Shown here piece by piece: positions 55,306-63,576 of a DNA stretch of 64,000 bases. Under the pieces are notes generated by a model. The model was not told the DNA's origin, searched no databases, and saw nothing but the letters and a program-made list of their open reading frames with translations. Numbering within the stretch: the stretch's first letter is position 1; each line of letters opens with the position of its first letter. A program made the position numbers and the translations under genes. This DNA comes from JAKAWQ01 sp963840545 (GTDB lineage: Bacteria > Pseudomonadota > Alphaproteobacteria > Acetobacterales > Acetobacteraceae), in NCBI GenBank assembly GCA_963840545.1, contig CAWIZE010000001.1:186001-250000 (forward strand). Reading direction: 5' to 3'.

Positions 55306-55453
55306 GCCGCTTCCTCCCGGACTCTCCGCTTCCGACGTTCGTAAGGTTCGCGCGCGCGCTCGGCAAGCGCACCCGCGCCCCACCACCCCCGCGCGCTTTG
55401 CTTGGTTGCCGCCCCCTGCGCCGCCACCTATAACCCGCACCCAACGGCTCCGC

Positions 55454-55543
<90 letters not shown>

Positions 55544-55979
55544 TGCTACCGCTCTATGTTATTGAAACAGTTATGCTTTCCTAAGCGTGCCGGATGGCGG
55601 GCTACACCTGAGGCTACGTTCCAAGCGCCGGAATGGGGCATGGGCCGCTCGCGGTCGCGTCTCGATGCGATGCGCCTGTCGGCGCCGCTGCATGCCGTGG
55701 TCGCGCCTTCGTGATTGCGCCCGAAGCGCATCGGTGCGGTCGCGATCGATCCGCTGCGCGGCACGGATGGTCGCGGGAAGGCTCGACGGGAGCACCACCA
55801 CCGCCGAGTGTGTCGAGGATGATGTATGCAACCGGTGGGGAGGCAGGTGGGGGCGAGTTGCAACCTTTGGTTGTTCTCCGGGTTGCCACTTCTCAATTTT
55901 AGCAGCATTTTCAAGGGCTTACTGGCACAGTCGTCCTATCAAACGCGGCCACAAGTCGATTTGGTCGCATGGACGCTCG
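55544..55979. other. Unassigned stretch between tRNA-Ser and the HicA-like gene
   Basis: 436 nt. Open frames here (for example 55546-55914 minus) have no family features and poor codon character. The segment 55880-55960 is AT-richer. It likely holds the left attachment junction and degraded sequence; no integrase remnant can be recognised. Confidence 0.4.
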
Positions 55980-56171
55980 TCAGAATGCCTTTGGCAGCCC
56001 GGCCTGCTTGAGGATTTCGTTCGCCGTGTGCCGGCTCTTGATTCCGTTCGGGACGGGGAAATGCCGCCCGGATATCGGGCTGGTCCAAATCGGATGGCGG
56101 CCGTCTCGAACGTGGTGGCAGCCTGCATCAACGAGGAGTTTCTTCAGCTCCCGGTCGAAGTCCGCCGGCAT
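55980..56171 (-). CDS. HicA-like mRNA interferase toxin
   Basis: 63 aa. The pattern ELKKLLVDAGCHHVRDGRHP, then IWTSPISGRHFPVPNGIKSR and a terminal EILKQAGL, matches the HicA dsRNA-binding-like fold. The catalytic His would be in GRHPIW, in place of the more common GSHH. HicA toxins cut mRNA and arrest growth. The ATG at 56171 directly follows the stop of the upstream antitoxin gene (TGAATG), so translation is coupled. Here the antitoxin comes first, whereas toxin first is also common in this family. Confidence 0.85.
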   Translation of the reverse strand: MPADFDRELKKLLVDAGCHHVRDGRHPIWTSPISGRHFPVPNGIKSRHTANEILKQAGLPKAF

Positions 56172-56426
56172 TCAGGCGGCAAGCTCGATCGCTTCGTTTC
56201 TCTCCGCGGTCAAAATCCATTCGGCGTGCCCCGGATGCGGCACGGCGTTCAGCTCGAGCAGCTCGGGGATGAGGGCGCGCAGATCGTCAACCAGCCCCTC
56301 GAACGTGGCGGCCTCCGCCACCAGGCCAGGCACGTCATCGCTTGTGGCGACCCACACGGCCGCCTTGGCGTCCCAGAAGGCGCGCACATGGTAGCGTCGG
56401 GCGGGCTCGGTCGGGGCGGCGGACAT
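56172..56426 (-). CDS. HicB-like/DUF1902 antitoxin
   Basis: 84 aa. RYHVRAFWDAKAAVWVATSD, then DVPGLVAEAATFEGLVDDLR and ALIPELLELN is the partial RNase-H-like fold of HicB/DUF1902 antitoxins. There is no C-terminal ribbon-helix-helix or HTH domain, so it may not bind DNA alone. It directly precedes the HicA-like toxin. A 17-nt palindrome (56449-56465) lies just upstream and may be the autoregulatory operator. Confidence 0.82.
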   Translation of the reverse strand: MSAAPTEPARRYHVRAFWDAKAAVWVATSDDVPGLVAEAATFEGLVDDLRALIPELLELNAVPHPGHAEWILTAERNEAIELAA

Positions 56427-56448
56427 GCTGGCGATATAGGGCCTCGGT

Positions 56449-56465
56449 GTGTCTTGTTAAGATAC
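56449..56465. promoter_or_regulatory. Palindrome upstream of the hicBA-like operon
   Basis: GTGTCTT-GTT-AAGATAC, seven-base arms with one mismatch, 22 nt upstream of the antitoxin start. Position and symmetry fit a toxin-antitoxin operator. Confidence 0.4.
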
Positions 56466-56509
56466 GCTTGGCGTTGCGCCGCGTCCATCGACGTCGGCGC
56501 CCGACCGCG

Positions 56510-56872
56510 CTACCGGCCAAATTCGCTTCGCCCGCGGTTCAGCACGTCGAGCGCGCAGGCGCGCCGGGTCTCGGGCGCGACCGTGGGGTCGAGGGCGAGG
56601 CCGCACAGCAGCTCGATCATGGCGGGGGCATGCGCCCGTGCCCGCGCCTGCGCCTCGCCCAGGGCGCGAACCGAGGGAGGCAGCACGTGATCGAGAATGT
56701 CCTTCGCCTGCTGTACTCGATGCTCGACCGCAGGGAGGTCGGCCGCCGTCAGGCTTTCGTCGAGCACGATCTCCGCGAGATCGGCCAGCGCCCGGACCGC
56801 GGCTGCGTCGCGCCCGGCCGGCCCGAGCCGCCGCAGTCTCGCTTCCACGAAGGAGACGGGGTTCCGCGTCAC
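56510..56872 (-). CDS. Small hypothetical protein of the element (A)
   Basis: 120 aa, alpha-helical, not assigned to a named family. Starts with GTG at 56872 overlapping the previous stop (GTGA). The C-terminal half has APAMIELLCGLALDPTVAPE followed by RRACALDVLNRG, which parallels RLAPEMIRMLHGLALDVTIM and EAVLDRAMGKP in the next protein upstream. Helical MIxxLxxLAxDxTxxPxxRxxAxxxxLxRG segments are typical of small alphaproteobacterial phage proteins often encoded near terminases, but a packaging role here is only a guess. Confidence 0.7.
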   Translation of the reverse strand: MTRNPVSFVEARLRRLGPAGRDAAAVRALADLAEIVLDESLTAADLPAVEHRVQQAKDILDHVLPPSVRALGEAQARARAHAPAMIELLCGLALDPTVAPETRRACALDVLNRGRSEFGR

Positions 56873-57321
56873 AGTCCCGTTTCCTCCGGCACGTCGAATG
56901 CTTCGGCGCCCTCGACCGAATTCTTGACCGCCTCGGGCCACTCCGCGTACGGCCTGCGCCCCACATATTCGCCGCACAATCTGGAAAAATCACTGGCCTC
57001 CTGCGCGGCCGCCAACGTCTTGGCGACCTCACCGGCGGTGCCGCCGGCGCCGAAGTCTTGGACGATCGCCAGCTTGCGCTCGATCGGCTTGCCCATGGCG
57101 CGGTCGAGCACGGCCTCGGCGCAGCTCTTGCGGAACTCGAGAACAGCCAGCCGCTCCGGCATGATCGTCACGTCGAGGGCCAGGCCGTGGAGCATGCGGA
57201 TCATTTCCGGCGCGAGACGCTGGGCCTCGACCTCGGCCATCAGCCGGATCTGTTCAAGGCTGGCCGGCATCCTGGCGGCCAGGGCGCGATCCGCTGCGCG
57301 GCTTTGCGATTTGTGCCTCAT
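56869..57321 (-). CDS. Small hypothetical protein of the element (B)
   Basis: 150 aa, basic N-terminus (MRHKSQSRAADRALAARMP) then a helical core EMIRMLHGLALDVTIMPERL and SCAEAVLDRAMGKPIERKLA. The ending DRAMGKPIERK resembles the (L/M)DRGWGKP(x)Q motif of phage proteins with helical repeats. It is related to protein A by the shared core, so the two could be a duplicated pair or form a complex. ATG 57321 overlaps the stop of the HTH gene by four bases. Confidence 0.72.
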   Translation of the reverse strand: MRHKSQSRAADRALAARMPASLEQIRLMAEVEAQRLAPEMIRMLHGLALDVTIMPERLAVLEFRKSCAEAVLDRAMGKPIERKLAIVQDFGAGGTAGEVAKTLAAAQEASDFSRLCGEYVGRRPYAEWPEAVKNSVEGAEAFDVPEETGL

Positions 57322-57698
57322 CGCGCTTCGTCTTCCTTCTGCGCCAGCTCCGCCTCGGCGAAGCGCTTCATGCGCGCGATCGGCGTCAGCGGCGCGGCGG
57401 CCTCGGGTAGCTTCCGGGGGCGGTTCCTGCCTCCCGGCAGCCGCCCGCCCATCGGCCTCGGCAAACGGTGAAACTGCTCAAGCCGTTTATCGATAAAATC
57501 GTCGAGCAAGTCGAGCGGATAGAGCACCGATCGGTTGACGCGGATAAAAGACGGCCCGCACCGCCGCTGCCGCCAATGCTCGAGCCAGTAGCACGGCACG
57601 CCGAAATAGGCCGCGGCCGCTCTCGTGTCGAATAGGATCCGCCTCCGGCCGGCCGGAGGCGAGCCCTCGTGTATTTCAATCGTAGTGGCGGCCTGCAT
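57318..57698 (-). CDS. Excisionase/AlpA-like helix-turn-helix protein
   Basis: 126 aa. The segment ILFDTRAAAAYFGVPCYWLE, then HWRQRRCGPSFIRVNRSVLY is a MerR-type winged-helix core as in Xis and AlpA proteins (helix, turn, helix, then a hairpin with GPxFIRVxRxVLYP). A basic C-terminal tail (GGRLPGGRNRPRKLPEA) follows. Likely controls excision or expression of the element. It heads the operon with proteins B and A. ATG at 57698. Confidence 0.8.
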   Translation of the reverse strand: MQAATTIEIHEGSPPAGRRRILFDTRAAAAYFGVPCYWLEHWRQRRCGPSFIRVNRSVLYPLDLLDDFIDKRLEQFHRLPRPMGGRLPGGRNRPRKLPEAAAPLTPIARMKRFAEAELAQKEDEAR

Positions 57699-57827
57699 GC
57701 GCGCGTGTGCCCAAACGGTTGCCCGACACCTCTCTAGCAGATTTTCCGGTTGCGGGGGGCTACCGCGTCAGGTGCCGGTCTCATGCGCGCCGTCGGGGCG
57801 ATCTGATGCGGGGGTCCGAGCAGCGTG

Positions 57828-59021
57828 TCAGTCGTACCCTGCGCCTCTCAGGACGGCTTGGACCACCGTCAGGAGCGGCAGGGTAGGGTTCGCCGCGCAC
57901 TCGGCTTGCACCATTGGCAGCAGCATATGTGCAGGCCCTTCGGCCCGGTCGAAGGGGCCAGCAATGTCGGCCGCGGTTGTATCGTTTCCGAAGCCGATGC
58001 TGGCCGTCGCCCGGTTCAGGCCGATTGCGCTCTGGACGCCCTCGTTCCCGGACGGATCGTCTCCAACGAACCGATCGAGCCAATCTGCGTTCATGGAGAC
58101 CGATCCGTCGTTCTCGCCCGCGATGTTCATCACCATGATGTTGACGATGAAGGCCGGGTCAACCGCCGTCTGCGCTTCGACGCAGGTGGTCTCCGGCGTG
58201 ACCGGATTGGCGGCCCGCCCCATGGCGGCGCTTGGCGCTGGCGCCGCCGCCGGCTGGATCTCGGCCTCGAGGCCCTGAAAGAACCGAACCTGCGCGGCCG
58301 CATCCGGTCCGGTCGGTATCACGCTCGGCACATGAGTCGAAGGATCGAAGGCGATCTCGATCGTCATTTTCGTCTCGTCGGCGCGGGCGTCCGCATAGTC
58401 GGCGAAATGGGCCGGATATTCGGCCGCCGCGATCTGAAGACGGTAGTCGGGCAGCACGGTCCACTTGAACACGCCGGGATCGTCGCCGCCCGAGAGCGCC
58501 AGCATCTCGACCGGACGCCCCGCGCTGAAGTCGAGGATCTTGAACTCGATGCTGCCGCCCGAAGCCCCCATGGACCAGTCCATCCTGAGAAGCTGTTGGC
58601 GGCGGGGCAGCACGCGCACGAGCGCGAAGAACGATCCTCCATCGATCTGGAACGAGCCGCTGTCGCTGTAGATGACCTCGCCGTCCGGTGAAGCGATCTG
58701 CAAGTGGGAATCGCATTTCGAGATCTTCGTGTCGCCGAAGGGCTCGAGCCCGACCCAGAAAGTGCTGAAGACCGTGACCGTTTGGGGTCCACGTGGCGCG
58801 AGGTCGGCTTGGACACTCCTGCGGGCGGGGCAGTCGGCTTTCGGACGGACCCACGACCCGCCCAGGAACGCGCCCAGGTCGCGCCAGATCGGCGTGAGCG
58901 GCACCACGCTCGCGGTCGCGGGCAAGGAAACAGGCGAGCCTGCACGGGCGGCGGACGCAAACAACAGCGCCGCCAGCGCGAGCGCGACGCCGAGGAATGC
59001 CGTCCGCGATGGCGTCCTCAT
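57828..59021 (-). CDS. Secreted protein of unknown function
   Basis: 397 aa. Signal peptide MRTPSRTAFLGVALALAALL ending ASAARAG. Residues 40-260 are beta-rich (for example SGSFQIDGGSFFALVRVLP) and have no recognised family. A Pro/Ala linker near residue 265 leads to a C-terminal domain with two cysteines (TTCVEAQTAVDPA and MVQAECAANPTLPLL) and a helical ending, vaguely like HdeA or Rap1a/Tai periplasmic proteins. ATG 59021 with AGGGGGGC upstream; it overlaps the stop of a one-TM small protein (TGATG). Unusual cargo for a satellite element. Confidence 0.75.
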   Translation of the reverse strand: MRTPSRTAFLGVALALAALLFASAARAGSPVSLPATASVVPLTPIWRDLGAFLGGSWVRPKADCPARRSVQADLAPRGPQTVTVFSTFWVGLEPFGDTKISKCDSHLQIASPDGEVIYSDSGSFQIDGGSFFALVRVLPRRQQLLRMDWSMGASGGSIEFKILDFSAGRPVEMLALSGGDDPGVFKWTVLPDYRLQIAAAEYPAHFADYADARADETKMTIEIAFDPSTHVPSVIPTGPDAAAQVRFFQGLEAEIQPAAAPAPSAAMGRAANPVTPETTCVEAQTAVDPAFIVNIMVMNIAGENDGSVSMNADWLDRFVGDDPSGNEGVQSAIGLNRATASIGFGNDTTAADIAGPFDRAEGPAHMLLPMVQAECAANPTLPLLTVVQAVLRGAGYD

Positions 59022-59200
59022 CAAAAGCCCCCCTGGAAGTGGACGAGAACAGCGAGGAGGGATTCCATTAGGGCGCCGCAGCAAACCGCCGCGAGCAGCG
59101 CGCCCGCCGCGAACCCACGGACGAAGGCGCGACGCTCGGCGGTCGAGGGGGCGAGTGCATCAGGCGAGAGCGCGGTTAGAGTGTCGATAGCCTTGCTCAC
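59021..59200 (-). CDS. Small single-pass membrane protein
   Basis: 59 aa. A soluble N-terminus (SKAIDTLTALSPDALAPSTA) is followed by ERRAFVRGFAAGALLAAVCC and a hydrophobic helix GALMESLLAVLVHF. The start is GTG at 59200 with AAGGAGA upstream; a TTG at 59242 is an alternative. Stop and the next start overlap (TGATG), so it is translationally coupled to the secreted 397-aa protein. The arrangement small membrane protein plus secreted protein suggests a two-part module. Function unknown. Confidence 0.7.
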   Translation of the reverse strand: MSKAIDTLTALSPDALAPSTAERRAFVRGFAAGALLAAVCCGALMESLLAVLVHFQGGF

Positions 59201-59390
59201 GGCCTTCTCCTTGAGCAGGGTCAGGCTCGGGTCGGCGTGCAACCGCCGGCTCGGGCCGCCTCGCCATGTGGCGAAGCAGCGGCGATCATGCTCCTTTCGG
59301 CCGCGGAACGCGAGGTCGAAGCGCGTCCTTGGCGGCGATCGGTCAAGACGGGGGCGGGCTCCTGGTCGCCGATCAGCGTGTCGAACGGCG

Positions 59391-59610
59391 GCCGGAAAAT
59401 CGAAAAATCATTTTCGGGCAGATGGAAAAATGCCGCCGGAAAATACCGGCCGGAATTTCCAGCCGCCGATCAAAATTCCCGGAAAATCGGGAGGGGGATT
59501 TTCGCGATGGCCGCGGCGCCGATGGTTGAAATGGTAAAAGTGGCGGGAAAATCGAAAAATGATTTTCGTGCAATTGGAAAATCCCCACCGGAAAATCGGA
59601 AATGATTTTT
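59391..59610. repeat. AT-rich direct repeats with small palindromes
   Basis: Two imperfect copies of about 58 bp (59391-59449 and 59543-59599), both starting GCSGGAAAATCGAAAAAT and ending CACCGGAAAAT or similar, with CGAAAAATSATTTTCG palindromes in each. A shorter related GGAAAATCGGGAGGGG lies between them. Strikingly AT-rich poly-A tracts in a GC-rich genome. Located between the primase and membrane-protein genes, next to the long inverted repeat. Confidence 0.8.
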
Positions 59611-59650
59611 CGAGCGGTTTTTAGTATCTTCGTGAGACGTTTTTTCGATC

Positions 59651-59766
59651 TGGCACAAGCTGGCACATGCGCCGAACCATTTAAGGAAGATGTAGGGAAA
59701 CATAAACAGGATAGTGTTTGAATCTATAGGTAAGAAATGGTGAATCGCATGTGCCAGCTTGTGCCA
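59651..59766. repeat. Perfect 21-bp inverted repeat around AT-rich spacer, candidate replication origin
   Basis: TGGCACAAGCTGGCACATGCG (positions 59651-59671) is repeated as its exact reverse complement at 59746-59766, with a 74-nt AT-rich spacer. Each arm contains TGGCACA twice (spaced by three bases), giving four iteron-like copies. It lies 84 nt beyond the 3' end of the primase-helicase gene. P4-family primases recognise such short repeats at their origin and crr, so this is a good origin candidate. Confidence 0.7.
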
Positions 59767-59850
59767 AGCCGCCCGCGACCGCCAGAAAATCGCGACCGCC
59801 GGAGCGGGCGCACTGTTCCTACCGCCGAGCCAAGGATTGCCGGAGGGTCG

Positions 59851-62793
59851 TCAGGCGAAGGCCAGTGCACCGGGCGGCGAAGCGGCTTCCAGGGTGGCGC
59901 TCGGCGCCTCCAGGGCGAGAAGGAGATCCTCCGCCAGTTCCTTCTCCATTTCGAGGCCGAGCCCGACCCCTTGGTAGTACCGCGCCCGGCCGCCTTGATC
60001 GGTCCGCGGTTGCGTGGTGACGAGGCCCGGAACCATTGCCCGGAGGTCGCGGCCGAAACTCTCTACGGTGCCGGGATGGTCGCGGTGGTGCTCGATGCAC
60101 CATGCGGCCCACGCATTGTAAAGCGTCGTGCGCTCGACGCTGTACGCCGCTCCTACCAAGCAGCGGTCCCGCAGGAACGCCCCGACCGGGCTCGTGAGGT
60201 CCATAAGCTCGGCCACGGCTTGCCCGGCGGACGCGGGCTGGACGAAATGGCCGCGTTCAGCGAGGCGATCCCGGCCGGCCATCGCCCAGAGCAGGATGGC
60301 GGGCAATTCCGGGAGCAGTTTTTGGGTGAGGGCGAGGTCCTCGCGGCCGAGGAAGGACTCGACCATCAGAAGCACGATGAACCGCGAGGCCAGCGCGCCG
60401 CTCACGTCCTGGAGCTTGGGCAGCTCGTTCGTCAGGATCATGAAACGGGTGGGCAGCGGCCCCGTCCAAGGATCGCGGAACTTTCGGTCGACGCTCAGGG
60501 AGTCATCGCCGGTGATGGCGAGAAGGCGCTCGACGATCGTATGCACGTCCGCCCGGCCTCCGAGCCGGGCGTCGGAGACGATCGCGAGCGGCTTGCCGAT
60601 GAGGGCGGAGAGGCCGAAGTTCTGGGACAGGCTGCTCAGGGTCGGCCCGGCGACGTTCTCCTTGCCGAGCAGTGCGGTCAGGATCCGCGCGATCGTGCCT
60701 CTGCCGCTGCGCGGGGGGCCGATCAGCAGGAACGCCTTGTGGTGCGATTTATCGGCAGTGAGTAGAAGTCCGAACAGCTCTTGCAGCGTGTCGATCAATT
60801 CCTGATCGTCGGGCCATATCGACTTGAGGAACTTCAGCCATTCAACCGCCGTGCCGGCCGCCGGGTCATAGGCGTACTCGACGGCATTGAGGCCGAAGAA
60901 CGCCGGGTCGTGTGGCATCAGCTCGCGCGTCGGGAGATGCAAAAGCCCGTTGGCGCACGCCAGGACGTCGGACGCGGGCGGCTGCGCCCTGCCGTCGAGC
61001 CATGCCGGCGCGCGTATCGAGCCGTCGAGTTGGGCGGCTGCGGCCAGAGCCTCGAGGACGTTCGCGACCTTCGCCTTGTCCGGGTTGAACGGCGCCAGCT
61101 TGCCTTCGTCCGTGACGCGCCTCGCGCGATCGAGAAAACCATAAATGTGTGCTCGGACTTCTTCTGGTTCGGCCTCTGTGTAGTGCGTGCCGGTCCAGGT
61201 AAAGAACGCTGATTGATGGTGGTGGATGATCCGCGCATCGCCGCGCAGGTAGCGACCGCGGATCATCTCCCTTGCGCTCTCCAGCGGCGCGGCGATGGAG
61301 AGCACGAGAGCGTCGCTGGCGGCGATAGCCGCCTGCGCCTCTGTCGCCGCCTGCTTCTTGCGCGCGGTCGTCAGGCGTGCATCGACGGCTCGCTTTCCGA
61401 CTTCGGCGCGGGCTGCTGCGATGTCGCGAAGCTGTTCCACTTCGTCGGCGCCGAGATCGCCGCTAAGGACGAGCCGGACGAACGTCTCAACCGCCTCGCC
61501 CTTCTCCGCCCTGCCCAGCGCGGCCGCCGCGGCGCGGAAGTCGAGCTTGAGGCGGTAGATCGTGCGGCCGTGGGCGAAGCTGTGGATCCAGGGCGTGCCG
61601 TCCGCCGCCAACATAATTTTCGCCTTGCATGTCCCGTACTCGACGCCTTCCAGCGGATCGGAGAGGGTCGCGCCCTCGAAGCGCGCTGGATCGGCGAGCA
61701 CGTGGGCGACGGTCGCGCCCGCCAGCCCGGGATCGTCGAATGGGAGCATGACGCTCGGGAGCAGGATCCCGTCGCACTGCCGCGCGATGACGCGCTCCGC
61801 CTCGGCCAGCGGAAGGCCGGTGCGCTCGGCCAGCCGGCGCGACTGGCGGACGACGAAGATCGCTCGCGCCTTCGCCGCGTCGGGCGCAAGCCGTTGCGCC
61901 TCCTTGGCGCGCAGCTCCCGCAGCCTCGTTTCCTCGATGGCTGTCAAAGGCGGCATGGCCGCGAGCGTGTCGAGGCGGGCGCCATCCCTCGGGACCGGCT
62001 GCCGGTGTCTCGCGTCCTGTCCGATGGGTGGCACCAGGATCGGCGCGCCTTCGAACACCAGCCTCTCGGCGGCGCCGACCGTGCGGTCGACGAGCGCGCG
62101 CTCGAGGAGCTGGCCGCCCGCCCCGACCATCAGCCATCCGAGGCCGGCGAGCCAGCATCGTTCGTGCAGCGTCTTCAGGAACCGCTCCACGTCGGTCCCG
62201 TCCTTGACCAGCAGATAGACGTGCAGGCCGCCCGCGCCGGTCAGCCATTGCCGCGTATCTGCATGGAAAAGGCCGGCGCTGGTCGAGCGCCGCGCCACAA
62301 AGCCGGTCCACTCCAGGGCAGGGAGCACCGAAACCAGGGCCGGCCAAACGCCGCCTAGCGCCTCGATCCGGGCCGCGACGTGCGGCGGCATCCCCTTCTG
62401 ATCGAAGTCAACCAGCGCGACGGCCGGCTGCCCGCAGCGGTAGGCGATGAAATCGGCGGTGCGGGCGATGATCCCGAGCGGCCTGGGGATGCCGTTCAAC
62501 GGCGCGAGCTCGCCTTTGGTCACTACCCGTACACGCTCGGGCTGGTCGTCTCGCAGCGCGCCGAGGGCGAGCGCCTCGTTCTGCGCCATCCGGCCGACCA
62601 GCTCGGCGAGCTGGCCGACATGATCGAGCCGGACGCGCCGCGCCTCGCCGGCGGACATGACGCATGCGCTGCCGTCGCTCGTGACCGTTCCGTCCGCCGC
62701 GAGACCTATGCGCTTGGTGAGCGGCCCGTCCGCCTTGGCGAAGAGTGTGACCTCGAAGGGTATTGCCGAGCCGGTCGTCAGTGGCGCGCTCAT
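59851..62793 (-). CDS. P4-type phage/plasmid primase-helicase
   Basis: 980-aa replication protein. The N-terminal half has primase-like features (AVALVDFDQKGMPPHVAARI near residue 122, and LLVKDGTDVERFLKTLHERC). The C-terminal third is a D5/P4-alpha-type SF3 helicase: Walker A FLLIGPPRSGRGTIARILTA near residue 690, Walker B-like LAIVSDARLGGRADVHTIVE near residue 738, and PTRFMILTNELPKLQD with sensor Asn near residue 787. A D5_N domain precedes it (LACANGLLHLPTRELMPHDP). Start ATG 62793 overlaps the stop of a 53-aa gene. Probably initiates replication at the 59651-59766 repeat. Confidence 0.92.
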   Translation of the reverse strand: MSAPLTTGSAIPFEVTLFAKADGPLTKRIGLAADGTVTSDGSACVMSAGEARRVRLDHVGQLAELVGRMAQNEALALGALRDDQPERVRVVTKGELAPLNGIPRPLGIIARTADFIAYRCGQPAVALVDFDQKGMPPHVAARIEALGGVWPALVSVLPALEWTGFVARRSTSAGLFHADTRQWLTGAGGLHVYLLVKDGTDVERFLKTLHERCWLAGLGWLMVGAGGQLLERALVDRTVGAAERLVFEGAPILVPPIGQDARHRQPVPRDGARLDTLAAMPPLTAIEETRLRELRAKEAQRLAPDAAKARAIFVVRQSRRLAERTGLPLAEAERVIARQCDGILLPSVMLPFDDPGLAGATVAHVLADPARFEGATLSDPLEGVEYGTCKAKIMLAADGTPWIHSFAHGRTIYRLKLDFRAAAAALGRAEKGEAVETFVRLVLSGDLGADEVEQLRDIAAARAEVGKRAVDARLTTARKKQAATEAQAAIAASDALVLSIAAPLESAREMIRGRYLRGDARIIHHHQSAFFTWTGTHYTEAEPEEVRAHIYGFLDRARRVTDEGKLAPFNPDKAKVANVLEALAAAAQLDGSIRAPAWLDGRAQPPASDVLACANGLLHLPTRELMPHDPAFFGLNAVEYAYDPAAGTAVEWLKFLKSIWPDDQELIDTLQELFGLLLTADKSHHKAFLLIGPPRSGRGTIARILTALLGKENVAGPTLSSLSQNFGLSALIGKPLAIVSDARLGGRADVHTIVERLLAITGDDSLSVDRKFRDPWTGPLPTRFMILTNELPKLQDVSGALASRFIVLLMVESFLGREDLALTQKLLPELPAILLWAMAGRDRLAERGHFVQPASAGQAVAELMDLTSPVGAFLRDRCLVGAAYSVERTTLYNAWAAWCIEHHRDHPGTVESFGRDLRAMVPGLVTTQPRTDQGGRARYYQGVGLGLEMEKELAEDLLLALEAPSATLEAASPPGALAFA

Positions 62794-62951
62794 GCGCGGA
62801 GCCTCACGACCGCGCCATCATCGCCGTGCCAGGCCGCGACGATCAGGCGCTGCGCGGCTTCGGGCGGCACGACCTCGAAGCGCAGAACCCCTGCGCCCTC
62901 GCGCTGGATTTCGGCGATCGTCCGGGCGAGCATGTCGGTGGGGGCGTTCAT
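62790..62951 (-). CDS. Small hypothetical protein upstream of the primase
   Basis: 53 aa: MNAPTDMLARTIAEIQREGA followed by a beta-strand-rich rest (GVLRFEVVPPEAAQRLIVAA). No family recognised. ATG 62951 overlaps the stop of the preceding gene by four bases, and its own stop overlaps the primase start, so it is embedded in a tightly coupled operon, which supports it as a real gene despite its size. Confidence 0.6.
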   Translation of the reverse strand: MNAPTDMLARTIAEIQREGAGVLRFEVVPPEAAQRLIVAAWHGDDGAVVRLRA

Positions 62952-63433
62952 GCCGCCCTCACCTGCATGTCGAACGCTTCTTGCGCCTGCCGTAGGATTT
63001 CGGCCTTGGCAGTCTCGAGGTTGGCGTGGCGCTGGATTTCCGGCTCGACCAGCGTGCCGTCCTCGCAGACGACCAGGACATGCTCGCCGTCGCAGGTCGT
63101 CTCGACCAATATCGGCTCGATCCAATGTTGAAAAACTCGCCAGCCGATGACATGCAACAGCCGAATAAAAAGGTCGGCCTCGGTGGGGCGCGCGCCGCTG
63201 TCGTCGTCAATGCTGACCACATAGGCAAGCGCGCCCGGCGCCGCAGGAAGGATCGGCGCGGTCAACGCCTCGATATCGAAATGGTCGGCTTCAAGCGTGC
63301 CGAGAGTATAACCTTCAGGACCAATGAATTCGTATCGAAGAACGCCCTTCGTTCGATTGCTCCGGCGGCTCAGGACGCATGTGACGTGGGCTAAATTGAC
63401 GCAGGCGGTGTCGGTGCGGATGAAGATAGGCAC
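62948..63433 (-). CDS. Hypothetical protein of the element
   Basis: 161 aa, mixed alpha/beta and mildly acidic, no recognised family. The start is the GTG at 63433 (CAAAGGAGACCGCCC upstream), giving PIFIRTDTACVNLAHVTCVL at the N-terminus. Later segments are YVVSIDDDSGARPTEADLFI and EHVLVVCEDGTLVEPEIQRH. The frame is open to 63688 but the extra sequence overlaps the AlpA-like gene and lacks coding character. Third gene of the replication operon. Confidence 0.65.
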   Translation of the reverse strand: MPIFIRTDTACVNLAHVTCVLSRRSNRTKGVLRYEFIGPEGYTLGTLEADHFDIEALTAPILPAAPGALAYVVSIDDDSGARPTEADLFIRLLHVIGWRVFQHWIEPILVETTCDGEHVLVVCEDGTLVEPEIQRHANLETAKAEILRQAQEAFDMQVRAA

Positions 63434-63500
63434 GGGCGGTCTCCTTTGTGGAAGCCGCTGACCGAAGAGACGAGACTTGAGCGAAACGTCCGAGCGGGCT

Positions 63501-63529
63501 ATATCGAGGACCTCCTCGTCTTTCGATAT
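63501..63529. promoter_or_regulatory. Inverted repeat in the leader after the AlpA-like gene
   Basis: ATATCGA (63501-63507) and TCGATAT (63523-63529) are perfect inverted arms with a 15-nt spacer that itself folds (GAGG/CCTC). It lies between the AlpA-like regulator and the replication operon and could be its operator. Confidence 0.35.
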
Positions 63530-63576
63530 CGCCGGCTCTGCCGCCGCGCTGGATCGTCCTCCGGCCGGCGGCAGTT

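Noticed and set aside
55546..55914. 122-aa minus-strand frame beside tRNA-Ser, considered as an integrase remnant
   Set aside because: No tyrosine-recombinase motif (R..HxxR..Y) or other features can be seen in any frame of this stretch.
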